DNA of 64,000 nt from Stereum hirsutum FP-91666 SS1. Lineage: Eukaryota > Basidiomycota > Agaricomycetes > Russulales > Stereaceae. Below the pieces are notes generated by a model. The model did no database searches. It worked only from the letters and a program-made list of their open reading frames with translations, and was not told the origin of the DNA. The first letter of the stretch is position 1; each line of letters opens with the position of its first letter. The stretch covers positions 678,093 to 742,092 of the forward strand of contig NW_006763150.1 of assembly GCF_000264905.1 (NCBI RefSeq), written 5' to 3'. The position numbers and the translations under genes are program-made. Shown here piece after piece: positions 45,854-57,004 of this stretch.

Positions 45854-48365
45854 ATTGAGTGCGTAGGGTGGAGGAAGAATTGGGTGGCGTGAGCTGAAGG
45901 AGCTACGGATGAGGTGTGGACAGGGGGAGAAGGTAAGAGGCTCGTATCAAAGCAAGCTTGGGGGGTCTTGTATATGAGGGGGGTCGCACTGCTTGAGGAG
46001 AAGGCGATGCAAGTTGGGTGGCGGAGAGGGCAGTGTGGTTATATAGGAAAACGGGACCGTGACGGGCGCACGTCTGTGACCCAAACAAGGACATTGCCTG
46101 GGTATGGTGGCCAATCCTAGGGTTTGAGGAACATGTTCACACGGCAGCCTGGTTAGGATAAGCCCTAAACTCGATCTGAATCTCATGCCGGATCGCCAGC
46201 CCTAACCGGGTATGCGGTGCACTAGAGCTCATCTCGTCGATTACAGGCTTACCTTGCAATGAAAGTCTACAAAGTTCACTTCCAATGAGTAGTGTTTGGG
46301 ACGGCTTTACGAGGACATGATTGCAAAAGGCATCGAGTGAGGGTCCTCGCCTGGCGCTAGTTGGCTACAGCGTCTATTGATGAGGCAGTCCTCAGAACCT
46401 TCCATAGCGAGGGCAGTGTAGAGCTGTATGGACACACAACGCAATAAAACATCGATAAGAGCTGAAATACATCCTAGAACGAAGAGGCAGTGAGTAGAAC
46501 GTGAGGATGGAAGGGGTGCGGACAAGGCGCGAACGACGAGCGTCGAACGGGCATTCGGATGGGTGCGCGGAGTTGCGTGCCGCGGTGAACGCCGTGCCGG
46601 GACCAATATTAGAAGTCAGATCCGATCGATCGTAAGGAATCCCCACAGCTGTACAGTACCACGGGAGACACGCCGTTTGAATGTCGGCCATAGAACAACG
46701 GCGACGCCGCCGCCGCACAAAACTGAGCATACTGATTCTCCTAGCTTGTTACTGGACGTCTGCTCCACTTTGCGCCGTAGAACTTTGACTGCGCGCAGAA
46801 TCCTCAGGATGATCTATGATTCCTTATTTTGTGCATTTGTGACTCTGACCTCCGTGACGACCCGATTGCCCATCCGTGGACGTACACGGAGCAACATGTG
46901 TGGCACTCGAAGCATATGACCAGAGTGGGGCAGACTCAGCCGGTTTGGTAAGATTCAAGGAGACCTACGCTATCGGCACTCATTCCACCACCCAAGCCCT
47001 CCGGAGCTGACCTCACAATGCTTTGCTCATCCTCATGCACTTCACACATTGTCTTGGAACTGCGTTAGTATGTCCTTGACAGGGCATATCTTCATGACAT
47101 TAGTGTCAGCATTGTGTATATCGAGTACCGCTATGTGGTAGTGTCCTACCGAAACCGGTAGTGGTCATTCTGTTCTGTGTATCCATGTATATTTTGGCTT
47201 CACGAGTACATAGCCTGTTGGCGTTGCCAGCCGCGTACTCAGACTGGTCGACAAAGACCATTGCTCTTAGTTGTTGTATCTCGGGAAGTGAGATAGCCCG
47301 GCACATAGCTGAGTTGAAGTAAGCACCTCAAGACACCTCAAGACCGCTTAGAGTTCCGACTTGCTCAGCTCGGATTCAGACTTTGCCGAGAGTAAAGTCA
47401 GCTTGCAAGAACCGAGTAAGCCTCTTGTCCTACTGTTCGCAAGATCTTGGCGGCTGCGCACAACTCTTCGATGTCAGAACGTTATGCTCACGGCGACAGG
47501 TCGACCTGAGCACCGTCATGACGATTTAATGCGGACATCCTGTATGGATATCTCACGATAGGTCATCGCCCCGCAGCCTTGTCGTTTCCTCCGGTTTACT
47601 GGTATTGTTATACTTGCGGAAGCTTGTCATGTCTACCACCCGACTCTTCGCTCTATATTTCGTCTAGCAGCGAATGACAATACTCCCATTGGCAAGACAG
47701 GCGCTTTCCGCCGGGTACGGCGTGCCCCCGTCCCATCTAACGCACAATGCACGCTTGACGCCTTTGAGTTCTCGAGAAGCGTATCGAAATGCGGAATATC
47801 GGAGGCCGGAATGAGCGACAACGTAGAAGAAGACCGGGTGCGTCACGAAGAGAATAACTTTCATTTGGTTGCATGGATCGGATGAAAGACCACCTCGGAC
47901 TGAAAAAGCTCGCGGCGTACGAAGCCGGAAGTGGAAACGACCTCTCAGGAAGATGTTCGTCCAGCACGGCCAGGAACAACTCCGTTGTAAATGCAACTCA
48001 GGAAGGACAGCACAAGAAAATGTTCAAGAAGTACGGAGAAGGCACAACGTTGAAGGACCGAGGAGAACGGATGGAGACCCGTGTGTGCTACGAGTGGATA
48101 TGCCTCATACAAGAAAGGTTACGCGGACCTAGTAGGTAACCGGGAAATCGAAGACGACGAGGTAGTACCTGATCGCTCCCCAGGATTCTACTTACGTTAC
48201 GAACCGTCCTTGTTCGCGAGGGCGCAGCGCGGAGAAAGACGAAGTCTAACAGATGCGACGATTGGCATTTTTTTCTCTCTCTCTCGCGGCGCTTGTAGAG
48301 AAGAGTTACACACGCCGCCGCATCCTCGAAAACGGTGTATCAAACGTGCTCCCAAACTTCCCGCT
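45854..48365. other. gene-poor stretch of 2.5 kb
   Basis: This lies upstream of copy A and downstream of ATX10. Apart from the TATA-like site near 46040 and a 10-bp tandem repeat near 47324 I see no gene. The short open frames here lack coding character. Confidence 0.4.
47324..47344. repeat. 10-bp tandem repeat
   Basis: cacctcaaga is present twice in direct succession. Confidence 0.65.
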
Positions 48366-51115
48366 CTACCTTCCGACCGCTGCAGGTGTATCATGAAGAA
48401 TCCCGCTCTCTCCCCACGCTTCCATCGGTTGGATCTCGTTCACGACCGCCTGGTTCTCGGCATTCTTGTGCAAGAGATTTCGAAGCGTGAAGATCGCATG
48501 CTCGCGCAGGTCTGGGGATCACGCAAAAAGAGCTCGTCAATTCAATCGTCCAGGTTTAGCCCCATTGGAACATGCCCCAAATAATCGGACGTCGGGCGAG
48601 ACGACAACGGATTGACGCAGCAACGAGAAAAAAAAAACAGGTTCGAATCGCTTTGGGACGGTTGGGCTGCAGTGGCAAAGACGAAAAAGGCAATACACGT
48701 ACATGGGTTACGCTCATCCACAGTGCAAAGATTCATGACCACCGTAATTCCACCGCACCGCCTGACTCGACCCTGTGCATCCCGATTCTCGTGACATAAG
48801 ATGCCGAGCAGCCGTACAAGGTCGCGTTTGAGATACGCGAACCCCTTCGTGTCAACGTCTGCCCCTGTCGAAGCGGCGTCACCCAAAGTGTTGTCCGAGG
48901 TTTCTGAAAGGTCCGCATCGGCAGCTCCGCGGGCGTCGTCTACGTTCTTTCCGAATTGAATTCGGGGCAAAAACGCCTCGAGTTGCCGTAAGTCATCTAC
49001 CATCGGACCAGGATGACGACGGCGCCAAACGTGAGATGAGAATCAGGTTCCATCAGCAGACAGTTGTAGACGAATCATCCGAAGCGAAGAGACCCTTTAC
49101 CTATCAAGCACTCAATCAAGCCCTCTTTGCTATCGGGGCTGGTGACCGAGAGCAGGAAGCTTTTTAGGTTGAATTTTGGGGTGCTCCGTTCACTATCGCT
49201 CCCATGCTCCTGTTCAGGCTCTGGGGATACGTTGACTTCGACATCCTCGGAAAGCGACATCGAGATGATGCATTGGACAACGAGGACGAGGGCAGCACAA
49301 ACGGCCGGCATATGGAGATCAAGTGATGTTGACGGCAGCAGTGGCGATGAGGAGGCGCCTGGTAGTTCTGAATCACCTACGCTCTGATTGTTATCCTCTA
49401 CTTCACCTGTAAACTGGCGGATGGCTTTGTGGAGGAATGCCGAATACGAAAAGAATAGATCGGCCAATATGCAACCAAGCTCTTTTTTGGACGCTCTGGA
49501 CAGGCCGCCGTGAGCTGGCGTCGGGCTTAAGGAGCCTTGAAGATACGAATCCATGAGCTTCAACAGCGTTGTTTGGGGTGGGGACACGAGTTCTCCCTTT
49601 CTAAAAACATGTCGTGAGAAACACGCGCGCGTTACCGAGGTTATGGGCAATGAAGAGCGTACATGGCGAGACGGCGATAGAAGTCTGGGAAAAAGCCTGC
49701 CGCAAAGGTGTTCGATAACAACGTGTACCTGTAGAATGAACGCCCATAAAGCCATAGGAGCACGATGAGCAATCCGTCATCATGGAACAGTCAAGAGGGA
49801 AGTGAGTTCGTACCCCAGTTCAAAAACCTTCCCCTCCTCGGTCGTTTCGGGGGCATCCAGACACTTTTCTAGTCGGTCAAGAATAGTAACGAGTATCCGA
49901 TAACCTGTCGCAGTCGAGCTGAAAGAGGACCTGGCGTGGGGGGAAGGTGGTCATGAGCCTGACTTGGAGGAGACAATATTATTGAAGAAAGGCGATAACA
50001 GATTGATATTTGATTGAGTAGGCCTGATGCGAAACGGAGAGGTTGAAACGGCAAAATGTCACCGGCTTGAAGTGAAAAACACGAGAATGTATGGAAGTGA
50101 AGAGACGAAAGGAGAAACAGGCGATAAGGGCATCTTTCCACGAAGAAGGACAACAGATTGTAACAACGTTGGTTAGAACACCGGAAGGGTATGCAGAAAA
50201 CTTACATCTTCTCATTGCTACCATGTGTGCAGTTGAGGATGAGGATCACGCTAGACAGCAGAGTCCGAGTATCCTTTGAAGCTAATAAACGACTGCGCAA
50301 ACACACATGAGACGCAAGGACGTCCTGATTGAGATTCTCATTGTAAGCGTATAGGCCGTTTCGGGTACGCACATGAGGATAGATTGCTCTTCTGGAACAC
50401 TGAGGTAGGAGCTCCATAGTTTCGTTCGAAGGTTGTCATTGTCTGTGACTATATTCGAGATGGCCTGGACCAGTATGCGGGTGACGAGGACTGCTGTTGG
50501 CTGGAGTTTACAAATCAAGACAATTGGAACGAGCGGGAGATGCGCTCACCGCCCTCTTGTCCTTCGAACGTCCAGGACGTATAATGCCGAAGGATCCTTC
50601 GCATGTGCGGCTCCATCTCACTGTCTCAGGGACAAGTCCACAGGTAAGTGCTTTCCGTTTCCTACCTCTCAGAAGCGAGAAAGCGTCGACATAGCCAATA
50701 AGGGCTCCCCGACTTACAATACACGCTCTTGATTGCTCGGGACGCCAGCTACGAGGTTCCTCGTGAACTTTCCTGCGGATACGATCGCGCTTTCCGTCTC
50801 TGCTATGTCCTCTGAGTCGTCGGCTGTGACAGAAGCGTCTGCAGCGCTCCATACACGTCCCAGGGCAGGCCAAATCGAGGGAAGAGAGCATCCTAGATGT
50901 ACTCTGAATACGTATGTCAGTGCACGGCCGTATCGCAACATCATATATCACGCGAATTCGCACCGGAGAGCACTGTCAGAAGCAAGTCTTTGGGAGAACA
51001 CATCGAGCGATCCAGGGGAAGGCACAGCAGATCTGTCATTTGACCAGCTATAAACGGACGCAGAGACGATATCTTCGAGTTCTCGCTTTGCCAGCGTGAT
51101 TGAAGGCGATGTCAT
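48366..51115 (-). CDS. ataxin-10 homologue
   Basis: Armadillo-like helical protein with the conserved ataxin-10 C-terminal domain. In animals ataxin-10 acts in cytokinesis and neurite signalling; fungal relatives are linked to cytokinesis. The domain is FAYLKRDLVRLLGILCHENR, GGITVVMNLCTVDERNPYLR, EHAIFTLRNLLHKNAENQAV and VNEIQPMEAWG. It spans an intron of about 180 nt, longer than its neighbours, whose acceptor falls at 48512. Upstream exons carry DLRQLEAFLPRIQFGKNVDD, a Ser-rich segment, LVTILDRLEKCLDAPE, NIVTDNDNLRTKLWSSYLSV followed by PEEQSIL, DTRTLLSSVILILNCTHGSN, and FTRNLVAGVPSNQ, all typical helical repeats of this family. The start MTSPSITLAKRELEDIVSAS at 51115 is my best choice; the frame is open further upstream. 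Some middle junctions were not fully resolved. Confidence 0.85.
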
Positions 51116-52175
51116 GGCGTCCGCCGGCTGTGCAAACGTCCCAGCGTCTTCGCGGGCTGTTATGTCTTCTACCAGTAATGTCCCGCTTTGTCTGATCTGT
51201 GCCAACAGTCTTACAGCTGGTGAACCGAATACAGTTCCGACTTGGATCAAGTGTCGGGCGGGCAGTGGTAAGGACAACCAGATGGCGGCCGGTATTTTGT
51301 GCGCTGCGGGAACTTTAGTACGTATCAGCACAGAATCGTGGATGGAGCATGGAGAGACACATCTGAAAGAGGCTCTTACAGCGAGATGTATGCGGCGAAC
51401 CTTGGCCGATGGTCGCACTTCACCGTTAGTGAATGAAGTCTGTGTCAGACTTCTGTATGGGCCACGACATTGGTCCCGCAAAAAGCTGGATACGTCCGGA
51501 TTTGGACTCCGATCCGGGTACCCGATGTCCTGGCGCCACGCCACGCCACACCATTGTAATTGAATGTGGCCCCATACCTCGTCAATGAGACCTCAGGGTT
51601 CAGCATTACAGCCGTTTCAGGACAGTTGACAGTCCTCTCCTTATTTGGTGGTAAACAACAATCAATATAAATGGCCAGACAACGCCCCGCGGGAGATGAT
51701 CTGGCTTCAGGGTGAGCGTTCGCAGTGCCGTTCATTGCCAAAGGGAAGGATTCGAGAGCGGCGTTGCGTGGTATATAACTTCTCCACAGGGTGCTTGTTC
51801 GGTTCACTTTTATGCAGCCTCCTAAAGTCAGAACTATAGGATTGGAATTCGAAGACAGGCGCTCCCTTGTATTATCGGTGTATGATCAAATCGAAAAAGA
51901 AGATGGATGTCTATCGTCCTGAAAGCGGCTTTAAAGAATAGTCACCACTACAACGCACGCACAAAAAAGTCATTGCATATCATTTTGGTTTCATGGCACG
52001 TAAGTAAAACATTGACTTTGAAACAAGAACCAGACATTATTCGTACGACGCCCCTTTCTCCCATTCTCCATCCCTCATCCCTCATCCTCCATCCTACCCA
52101 CCCACCAATTCATCCCGACCTCAATCGCACACCATCCCATCCCAACCACACCAACCCTCGAAAAATACGAAGTAC

Positions 52176-52190
52176 GTATGTATGTATGTA
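52176..52190. repeat. GTAT microsatellite
   Basis: gtat is repeated about 3.75 times in the probable 3' flank of the AT-hook gene. Confidence 0.7.
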
Positions 52191-52278
52191 ATGGGCACAA
52201 CAGCATGTAATGAATAAGTAACTAGTAGAAAAGAAAATGGATGGATAGAGGACGGGTTGCGATTGCGGTTTGGAGCCG

Positions 52279-52300
52279 TGAGAATGAGAATGAGAATGAG
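52279..52300. repeat. GAGAAT microsatellite
   Basis: The hexamer gagaat (or tgagaa) is repeated over three units. Confidence 0.65.
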
Positions 52301-52749
52301 ATGATGAACAAAGGACAAAGGGAAATGGAAAATGGATACAGTGAGGCGTCGTTCAGAAATTTTGGAGATGAGTTCGTTAAAGTGAGGCGAGAGGAGATGG
52401 ATGGGTGGTGGTGGGAATAAACAAAGACAAGACAAGCAATTGGAATTGGGGGATGGGTGTTGGACACAGATTGGATTGGACGGAGTGGAGTTCAGTGGAC
52501 GAGACGATGATGGAGCAAGAAACGGGGATACAGACCGAGCTTTTGATGAGAAGATAGAAGAGGCGGGGTAAAAGAGAAAAAAAGAGCTCGTGATTACGTT
52601 TACGGTCCGCGATGAAAAAACGATGGAAAAAAAAGGAAAGTCGAGCATCCTCTCAAGGAGCCAAAGGAACAAACGCAAAACGCGCCAACAGCGACGAACA
52701 AGAAACAACTCTCGAAAGTATTAAACATTATTAGCCACTCCCTCCCCGC

Positions 52750-55700
52750 TCACAAACTCAACGGCGGCACCCCTCCCATCCCCCCCATCCGTTGCGCACT
52801 CCCCGCCGTCCTCCCCTTCGCCCCATTCCCAAAATGTCCATGCGCATGGAACTTCTTCCCCTTCCCTCCATGCACATGCGGACTTCCTCCTCCCCCCGAC
52901 GCCGACCCATGTCCACTACTCATCGCAACACCCATCATCGCCTTCTTCTTCGCCATCTTCTCCTGCCTCGAATTCGACGTCTTGTCTTTCTTCCGTTTGC
53001 CTGCACTTCCACTCCCGCCCTGTCCTTGTTGTGGTTGTGCTTGCACTTGTCCGCTCGACGTCGACGCCCCACCATGACCATGTCCAGGCGGAGTCCTATC
53101 GCCCGATCCCCCCGCCACACCATCGCGCACAGGAAAAATAACGGGCGAAATCGCCGCAGGCCCTCTCTTCTTCGAACTTCCCCCTCCCGCCTTCCTCTTC
53201 CCGCTCCTCGGCGTCGGCGATCTCTGTACTCCTCCCCCTCCTGACCCGTTTCCCGCCCCATGATGCCTCGGATTCCAAAGCACGTTCCCGCCGAACGGAC
53301 TACTCCTAATAATCCCCCCAAGCCCACCGAGTTCCTCACCATCAGAAAGACCAGGCCCATGCGCGCCATTCGACCAGTTCCCGAGCTCGCGCGTACGGCG
53401 GAACGTTCCCATAGGCACCCGATCCCATCGACTCAGACTCTGCAAATGTCTATCCTCACCAGCGCCGGGGGTACTAACGCTAACAGAGGGACTGCTCGGC
53501 CCCGCAGCACCGCCATCCTCCGTCGCGCTGAATTCCGATTCTGCCATGTTGGACTGACCCTGAGCTTCGCCTTGGTCGTTATTGGCATTCGAGTTTGCTC
53601 GACTACGGTTGTGGTTGCTGAAGGCGGACGAGGCGAGGATGGCGTTGCTGAAATAGGAAGGATCGTCGAAGGGGTCGGTGGCGAGGATGGAAGCGTCGAG
53701 GACGTCGTCGAGTTCGATCGGTTTCGGGGCGGGCATGGTTATTGGGAGTGGGACGGAGGCGTCTGTAGCGGGTGTGGGATGGGAATGGGAATGGGAAGGG
53801 AGGGAGAGTGCGTGGGATGGATCGTCGGAAGCGGAGGAAGGGGGGAGGGGAAGAGGGGGACCGAAGGGCGAGGGTGGCGGTTGGGACCGAGCTTGCGGGA
53901 GAGAAGCGATGGATAATGACCTGTCGCGGCTCTGTTTCGAGTCAGCAAAAGAGTGCAGACAAAATAGACAAACAACACATACACCAGTGAAATTCGACCC
54001 AGACCACGACTCTGAGGGTCTTCTCGTCCTCCTCGTCCTCGGAAACGGACTAGGCATCTCCTCCTTCTTCGACGAACCATCAATAACCGCCCTCCTCAGC
54101 TCATCTCCCTTGCTCGCCGCAAATGTCCCCATCACCGGTCCCCTCCTCACACTGACAACACTCTGTCCGTCCCCCGAGCTCAACGTCAGATTCGCGATCA
54201 CGCTCGCAGGCGGCGAAAACGTGAAATCCCGATCATGTTCTTCTTCCTCCTCGTCCGTATCATAATAAACTCTCCCCGCGAGGATATCAGCAGGTTTGGG
54301 CGAACCGATACCAGAGAGCGAGAGGCGGGGATGATGATACGTCCCGTTCGGATTGGGCGAGACCGTCGATTTGGGATCGATGGCGGAAGGGGTGCCGATA
54401 GGCCTGAAGAGCTTCATAGCGCGGGGCGTGGGCAGGCCACGTCCATCGACGAGTTCTTCGTCTGTACTTTCGCCCTCGGTCATCACCTCCGCGAGTCCGT
54501 CGTCATCGGACCGCTCGGCGTCAGACATCTCGACGTCGCTGTCCTCCGCGTCGGCGTCGGAGGTGGATTGTTCTACGAGCTGTGCGGCGTTGACTTCGAA
54601 GTCCCAGTCGAGGAGGCCCTGACCGTCTTGGAAGTTGTTAGTGAAGACCATGGAGCCGTCCCAGCCTTCGACGACGTCGAAGGAGACTGCCTCGCGGGCG
54701 GCGAGGGCCATGGCTTCGAGGTCGAGGACGTTGTCTGAGTCTTCATCGACGGTCTCATCATCGTCATCGACGTCCGCTTCATCTTGCATCGCGGCGTCAC
54801 CGGAATCAGAGTCCGTAAGGCCAGCGAAAAAAAGCTCGGCGTCGAAGGACGACTCTTCGTCCTCGGACCAACCGCCATACATGACCTTGGCCATCACCCC
54901 ATCTTCGTCGTCTTCATCCATCTCCACCTCTTCCTCGACCGGGCCGCCGCCTTCGGTATCTCCATCCGCATCTCCGTCCTCGTCCGCCTTGCCATCTTCT
55001 TCTTTTTCCTCTTCCTCCTCTTCGTCCTCTGTCTCGTCGCTATCGACATCCATACCGTCTTCACTGGGCCCGACGCTCCCCTTCCGCGGTCGGATCTCCC
55101 AGTTACGCTCCTTTTTGTGTGTGTGTGTGTTGCCTCCGTCGTCGCGTTTAGTCCGATGTTTGTCGTGGTGATGATGATGATGACGGTGGCGTTTTTCATT
55201 CCGAATGAACGATTCCTCCTCGTCCTCGATCGACGAATCGACCGAGAACTCGCCCTCGTCAGACGAAGAAGACGAAGAAGATGAGGAAGAGCTAGACGAG
55301 CTCTCGCTGGCCGAGGAGGATGAGAGCGCCGAGACGAAGGTAGGGAGATGGATGAGCGTGGTCTCATCGACCACCTCGTCGTCGTCATCTGCATCCGATT
55401 CGCCACCGCGTCTGGCAGTAGACCGTTGATGTGCGGCGGTCGCGCGACGAGGAACGCCAGCAGGGGTGTAGTCATCGTCGCTCAAGGCGGCGAGAGCCGC
55501 CGCGGAAGCCTTATTGCCTTTGCGACGGGGAGGTGCAGCACCAGCGAGGGGCTTGCTGCTGCTGTTCCCGGTCGTGTCTCTGGCCTTTGATTTCTGAACC
55601 TTTGTGGCCTTGGAAGCCTTCTTGAGATGTTTGGAGGAGGAGGGGCGAGGGATAGGAGCGGCGGGGGTGGTGGAGGACGAAGCGGCGGCGGCGGCTTCGG

Positions 55701-56157
55701 CGGCACGACGGGCAAGAACGACGGCCTTGGGGGGACGGCCTCGACGCTTGGGCTGAGGTGGATCTGGAGCGGTGGAGGCTGCTGGTCCTATGGGAGTTGT
55801 GGCGGTGGCGGTAGTGGTAGTGGTGGAGATGAGCGCGGCGTTTGCCGGAGCGGGACGGGCGCGGGCAAGAAGGTTGGGAGGGACGGTGAGTTTTATTTTG
55901 AGAGGGCCGAGGGACGGCCTGGGGGTGCTGGAAGTGGTGGTGGGGGGCGAGAGGGAGGAGAAAGAGGAGGAGGAGGGGTGGGGGATGATTGTTTGGGGGA
56001 TGGTTAGAGGACGGGAGGTGGATTGGGCGTTGCACGTGCACTCGCCCTCGCAGACGGGGCATATGTCGTCGTCGTCTTCGTCCTCTGGGATCTGGCCGGT
56101 GTTGGAGCCGGTGAGGATGTGTGAGGTGCCTATGGTATAGGCGTGAGGAGGCGACAT
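52750..56157 (-). CDS. large acidic AT-hook nuclear protein
   Basis: Probable chromatin-associated protein. A Cys-rich knuckle ICPVCEGECTC (Cys33, 36, 40, 42) near the N-terminus could bind a metal ion. An AT-hook (PKRRGRPPK, about residue 135) follows, then basic Lys-rich text. Next are a run of 14 Ser within a Ser/Glu block, a His run (RHRHHHHHHDKH), long Asp/Glu tracts, and a Gly/Ser-rich C-terminus with short basic patches (RSGKRKAGG, GKRKKDKTSN). It has about 1,118 residues if a 51-nt in-frame intron (donor GTATGT after Gly, acceptor ACAG, near 53940-53990) is removed; read straight through, that segment would add a Cys/Phe-rich insert unlike the rest. No enzyme domain is seen. It is divergent from BFR2 across 850 bp. 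Confidence 0.8.
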   Translation of the reverse strand: MSPPHAYTIGTSHILTGSNTGQIPEDEDDDDICPVCEGECTCNAQSTSRPLTIPQTIIPHPSSSSFSSLSPPTTTSSTPRPSLGPLKIKLTVPPNLLARARPAPANAALISTTTTTATATTPIGPAASTAPDPPQPKRRGRPPKAVVLARRAAEAAAAASSSTTPAAPIPRPSSSKHLKKASKATKVQKSKARDTTGNSSSKPLAGAAPPRRKGNKASAAALAALSDDDYTPAGVPRRATAAHQRSTARRGGESDADDDDEVVDETTLIHLPTFVSALSSSSASESSSSSSSSSSSSSSDEGEFSVDSSIEDEEESFIRNEKRHRHHHHHHDKHRTKRDDGGNTHTHKKERNWEIRPRKGSVGPSEDGMDVDSDETEDEEEEEEKEEDGKADEDGDADGDTEGGGPVEEEVEMDEDDEDGVMAKVMYGGWSEDEESSFDAELFFAGLTDSDSGDAAMQDEADVDDDDETVDEDSDNVLDLEAMALAAREAVSFDVVEGWDGSMVFTNNFQDGQGLLDWDFEVNAAQLVEQSTSDADAEDSDVEMSDAERSDDDGLAEVMTEGESTDEELVDGRGLPTPRAMKLFRPIGTPSAIDPKSTVSPNPNGTYHHPRLSLSGIGSPKPADILAGRVYYDTDEEEEEHDRDFTFSPPASVIANLTLSSGDGQSVVSVRRGPVMGTFAASKGDELRRAVIDGSSKKEEMPSPFPRTRRTRRPSESWSGSNFTGVCVVCLFCLHSFADSKQSRDRSLSIASLPQARSQPPPSPFGPPLPLPPSSASDDPSHALSLPSHSHSHPTPATDASVPLPITMPAPKPIELDDVLDASILATDPFDDPSYFSNAILASSAFSNHNRSRANSNANNDQGEAQGQSNMAESEFSATEDGGAAGPSSPSVSVSTPGAGEDRHLQSLSRWDRVPMGTFRRTRELGNWSNGAHGPGLSDGEELGGLGGIIRSSPFGGNVLWNPRHHGAGNGSGGGGVQRSPTPRSGKRKAGGGSSKKRGPAAISPVIFPVRDGVAGGSGDRTPPGHGHGGASTSSGQVQAQPQQGQGGSGSAGKRKKDKTSNSRQEKMAKKKAMMGVAMSSGHGSASGGGGSPHVHGGKGKKFHAHGHFGNGAKGRTAGSAQRMGGMGGVPPLSL

Positions 56158-57004
56158 TGCGGGAGTCTGTTGCTTTTGGGAATCTGGGGGAGAGGATGGG
56201 CAGGTACAAGTACGCGAGTGTCAGTCGTGATCAATCAACGAGGGAAAGGGACGGGCGTGAACGAGCGAGATGTGGTAAAGATTGGGAATGTGATAGAGCG
56301 TCGAAGGACAGGCGCGAGGCAGCGAAAAGACAGGCAGGTCTGGGCTACTTACTGTTTTGGGTATTTTTGGCCATTGGTTGTAGCAAGTGAACATGGGTGG
56401 ACTGACAGGATATCCAGCTTTGGGCGAGCGTCGGGCGATGGCTGAGGTGGCTGAGCCCGAGGGCGGTTGAGAGAGAGCGAGAATGCGACCCGCCAAACGA
56501 ATCTCCATCTATTTCCACCGTGCGACTTCCGCCACGCCTGCTTCGATCACTCCTTCTTGCCCTTTCCTGGACCCCTAACCTCCGCCCTTCCTCTAACCGC
56601 TTTGAATTTATCTTACTGTAGTCTATCTACCTTCCTGCCTTTTCTGCTCTCCTTCCCACCGACCTCGACGTCTGTAACGCTCCCCGACGACGCCTCAGAC
56701 GCAGAACCCGGCTCAGCCGCCCTGCGAGACTCCTCCTGACTGTGCGGCAGCGATCACCCGCTTGTCACCTTCCGCGGCTCCGGAAATTTGTTTCCTCCCC
56801 GCCACTCCAACCCAATTTTTTCGCAGTGGCCCCTCGTAATTGCGCAAAATTCGGCATCTGCACGTAGCACGAGGAATTACAACCGCAAAGGACGTCCCAT
56901 GTCGCGTACGTACTCCACACCATTCCCCCGAAATATTCCCCTTTATCTGTCTTTCCAACACGCTCGCCATACCTACAGCTCACGCACTGACATTGTCATT
57001 AATT
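56158..57004. other. divergent promoter region, AT-hook gene and BFR2
   Basis: Strongly pyrimidine-rich near 56500-56700, as in many basidiomycete promoters. It serves both flanking genes. No other feature is seen. Confidence 0.5.

Larger units (their letters stand above)
51116..52749. other. intergenic, 1.6 kb
   Basis: This holds the ATX10 upstream region and the 3' flank of the AT-hook gene. A pyrimidine-rich run lies near 52050-52150 and two simple repeats are listed separately. No gene is seen. Confidence 0.45.

Noticed and set aside
47873..48139. 88-aa plus-strand ORF near ATX10
   Set aside because: No domain, start context or intron supports it; overlapping frames are equally open.
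40360..48365. Transposable element in the gene-poor stretches
   Set aside because: No terminal repeats, target duplications, or reverse transcriptase, integrase or transposase motifs could be seen in any frame.
48641..48651. ggttcgaatcg, like the B box of a tRNA gene
   Set aside because: No A box, acceptor stem or anticodon arm can be built around it, and it lies inside an ATX10 intron with a poly-A run.
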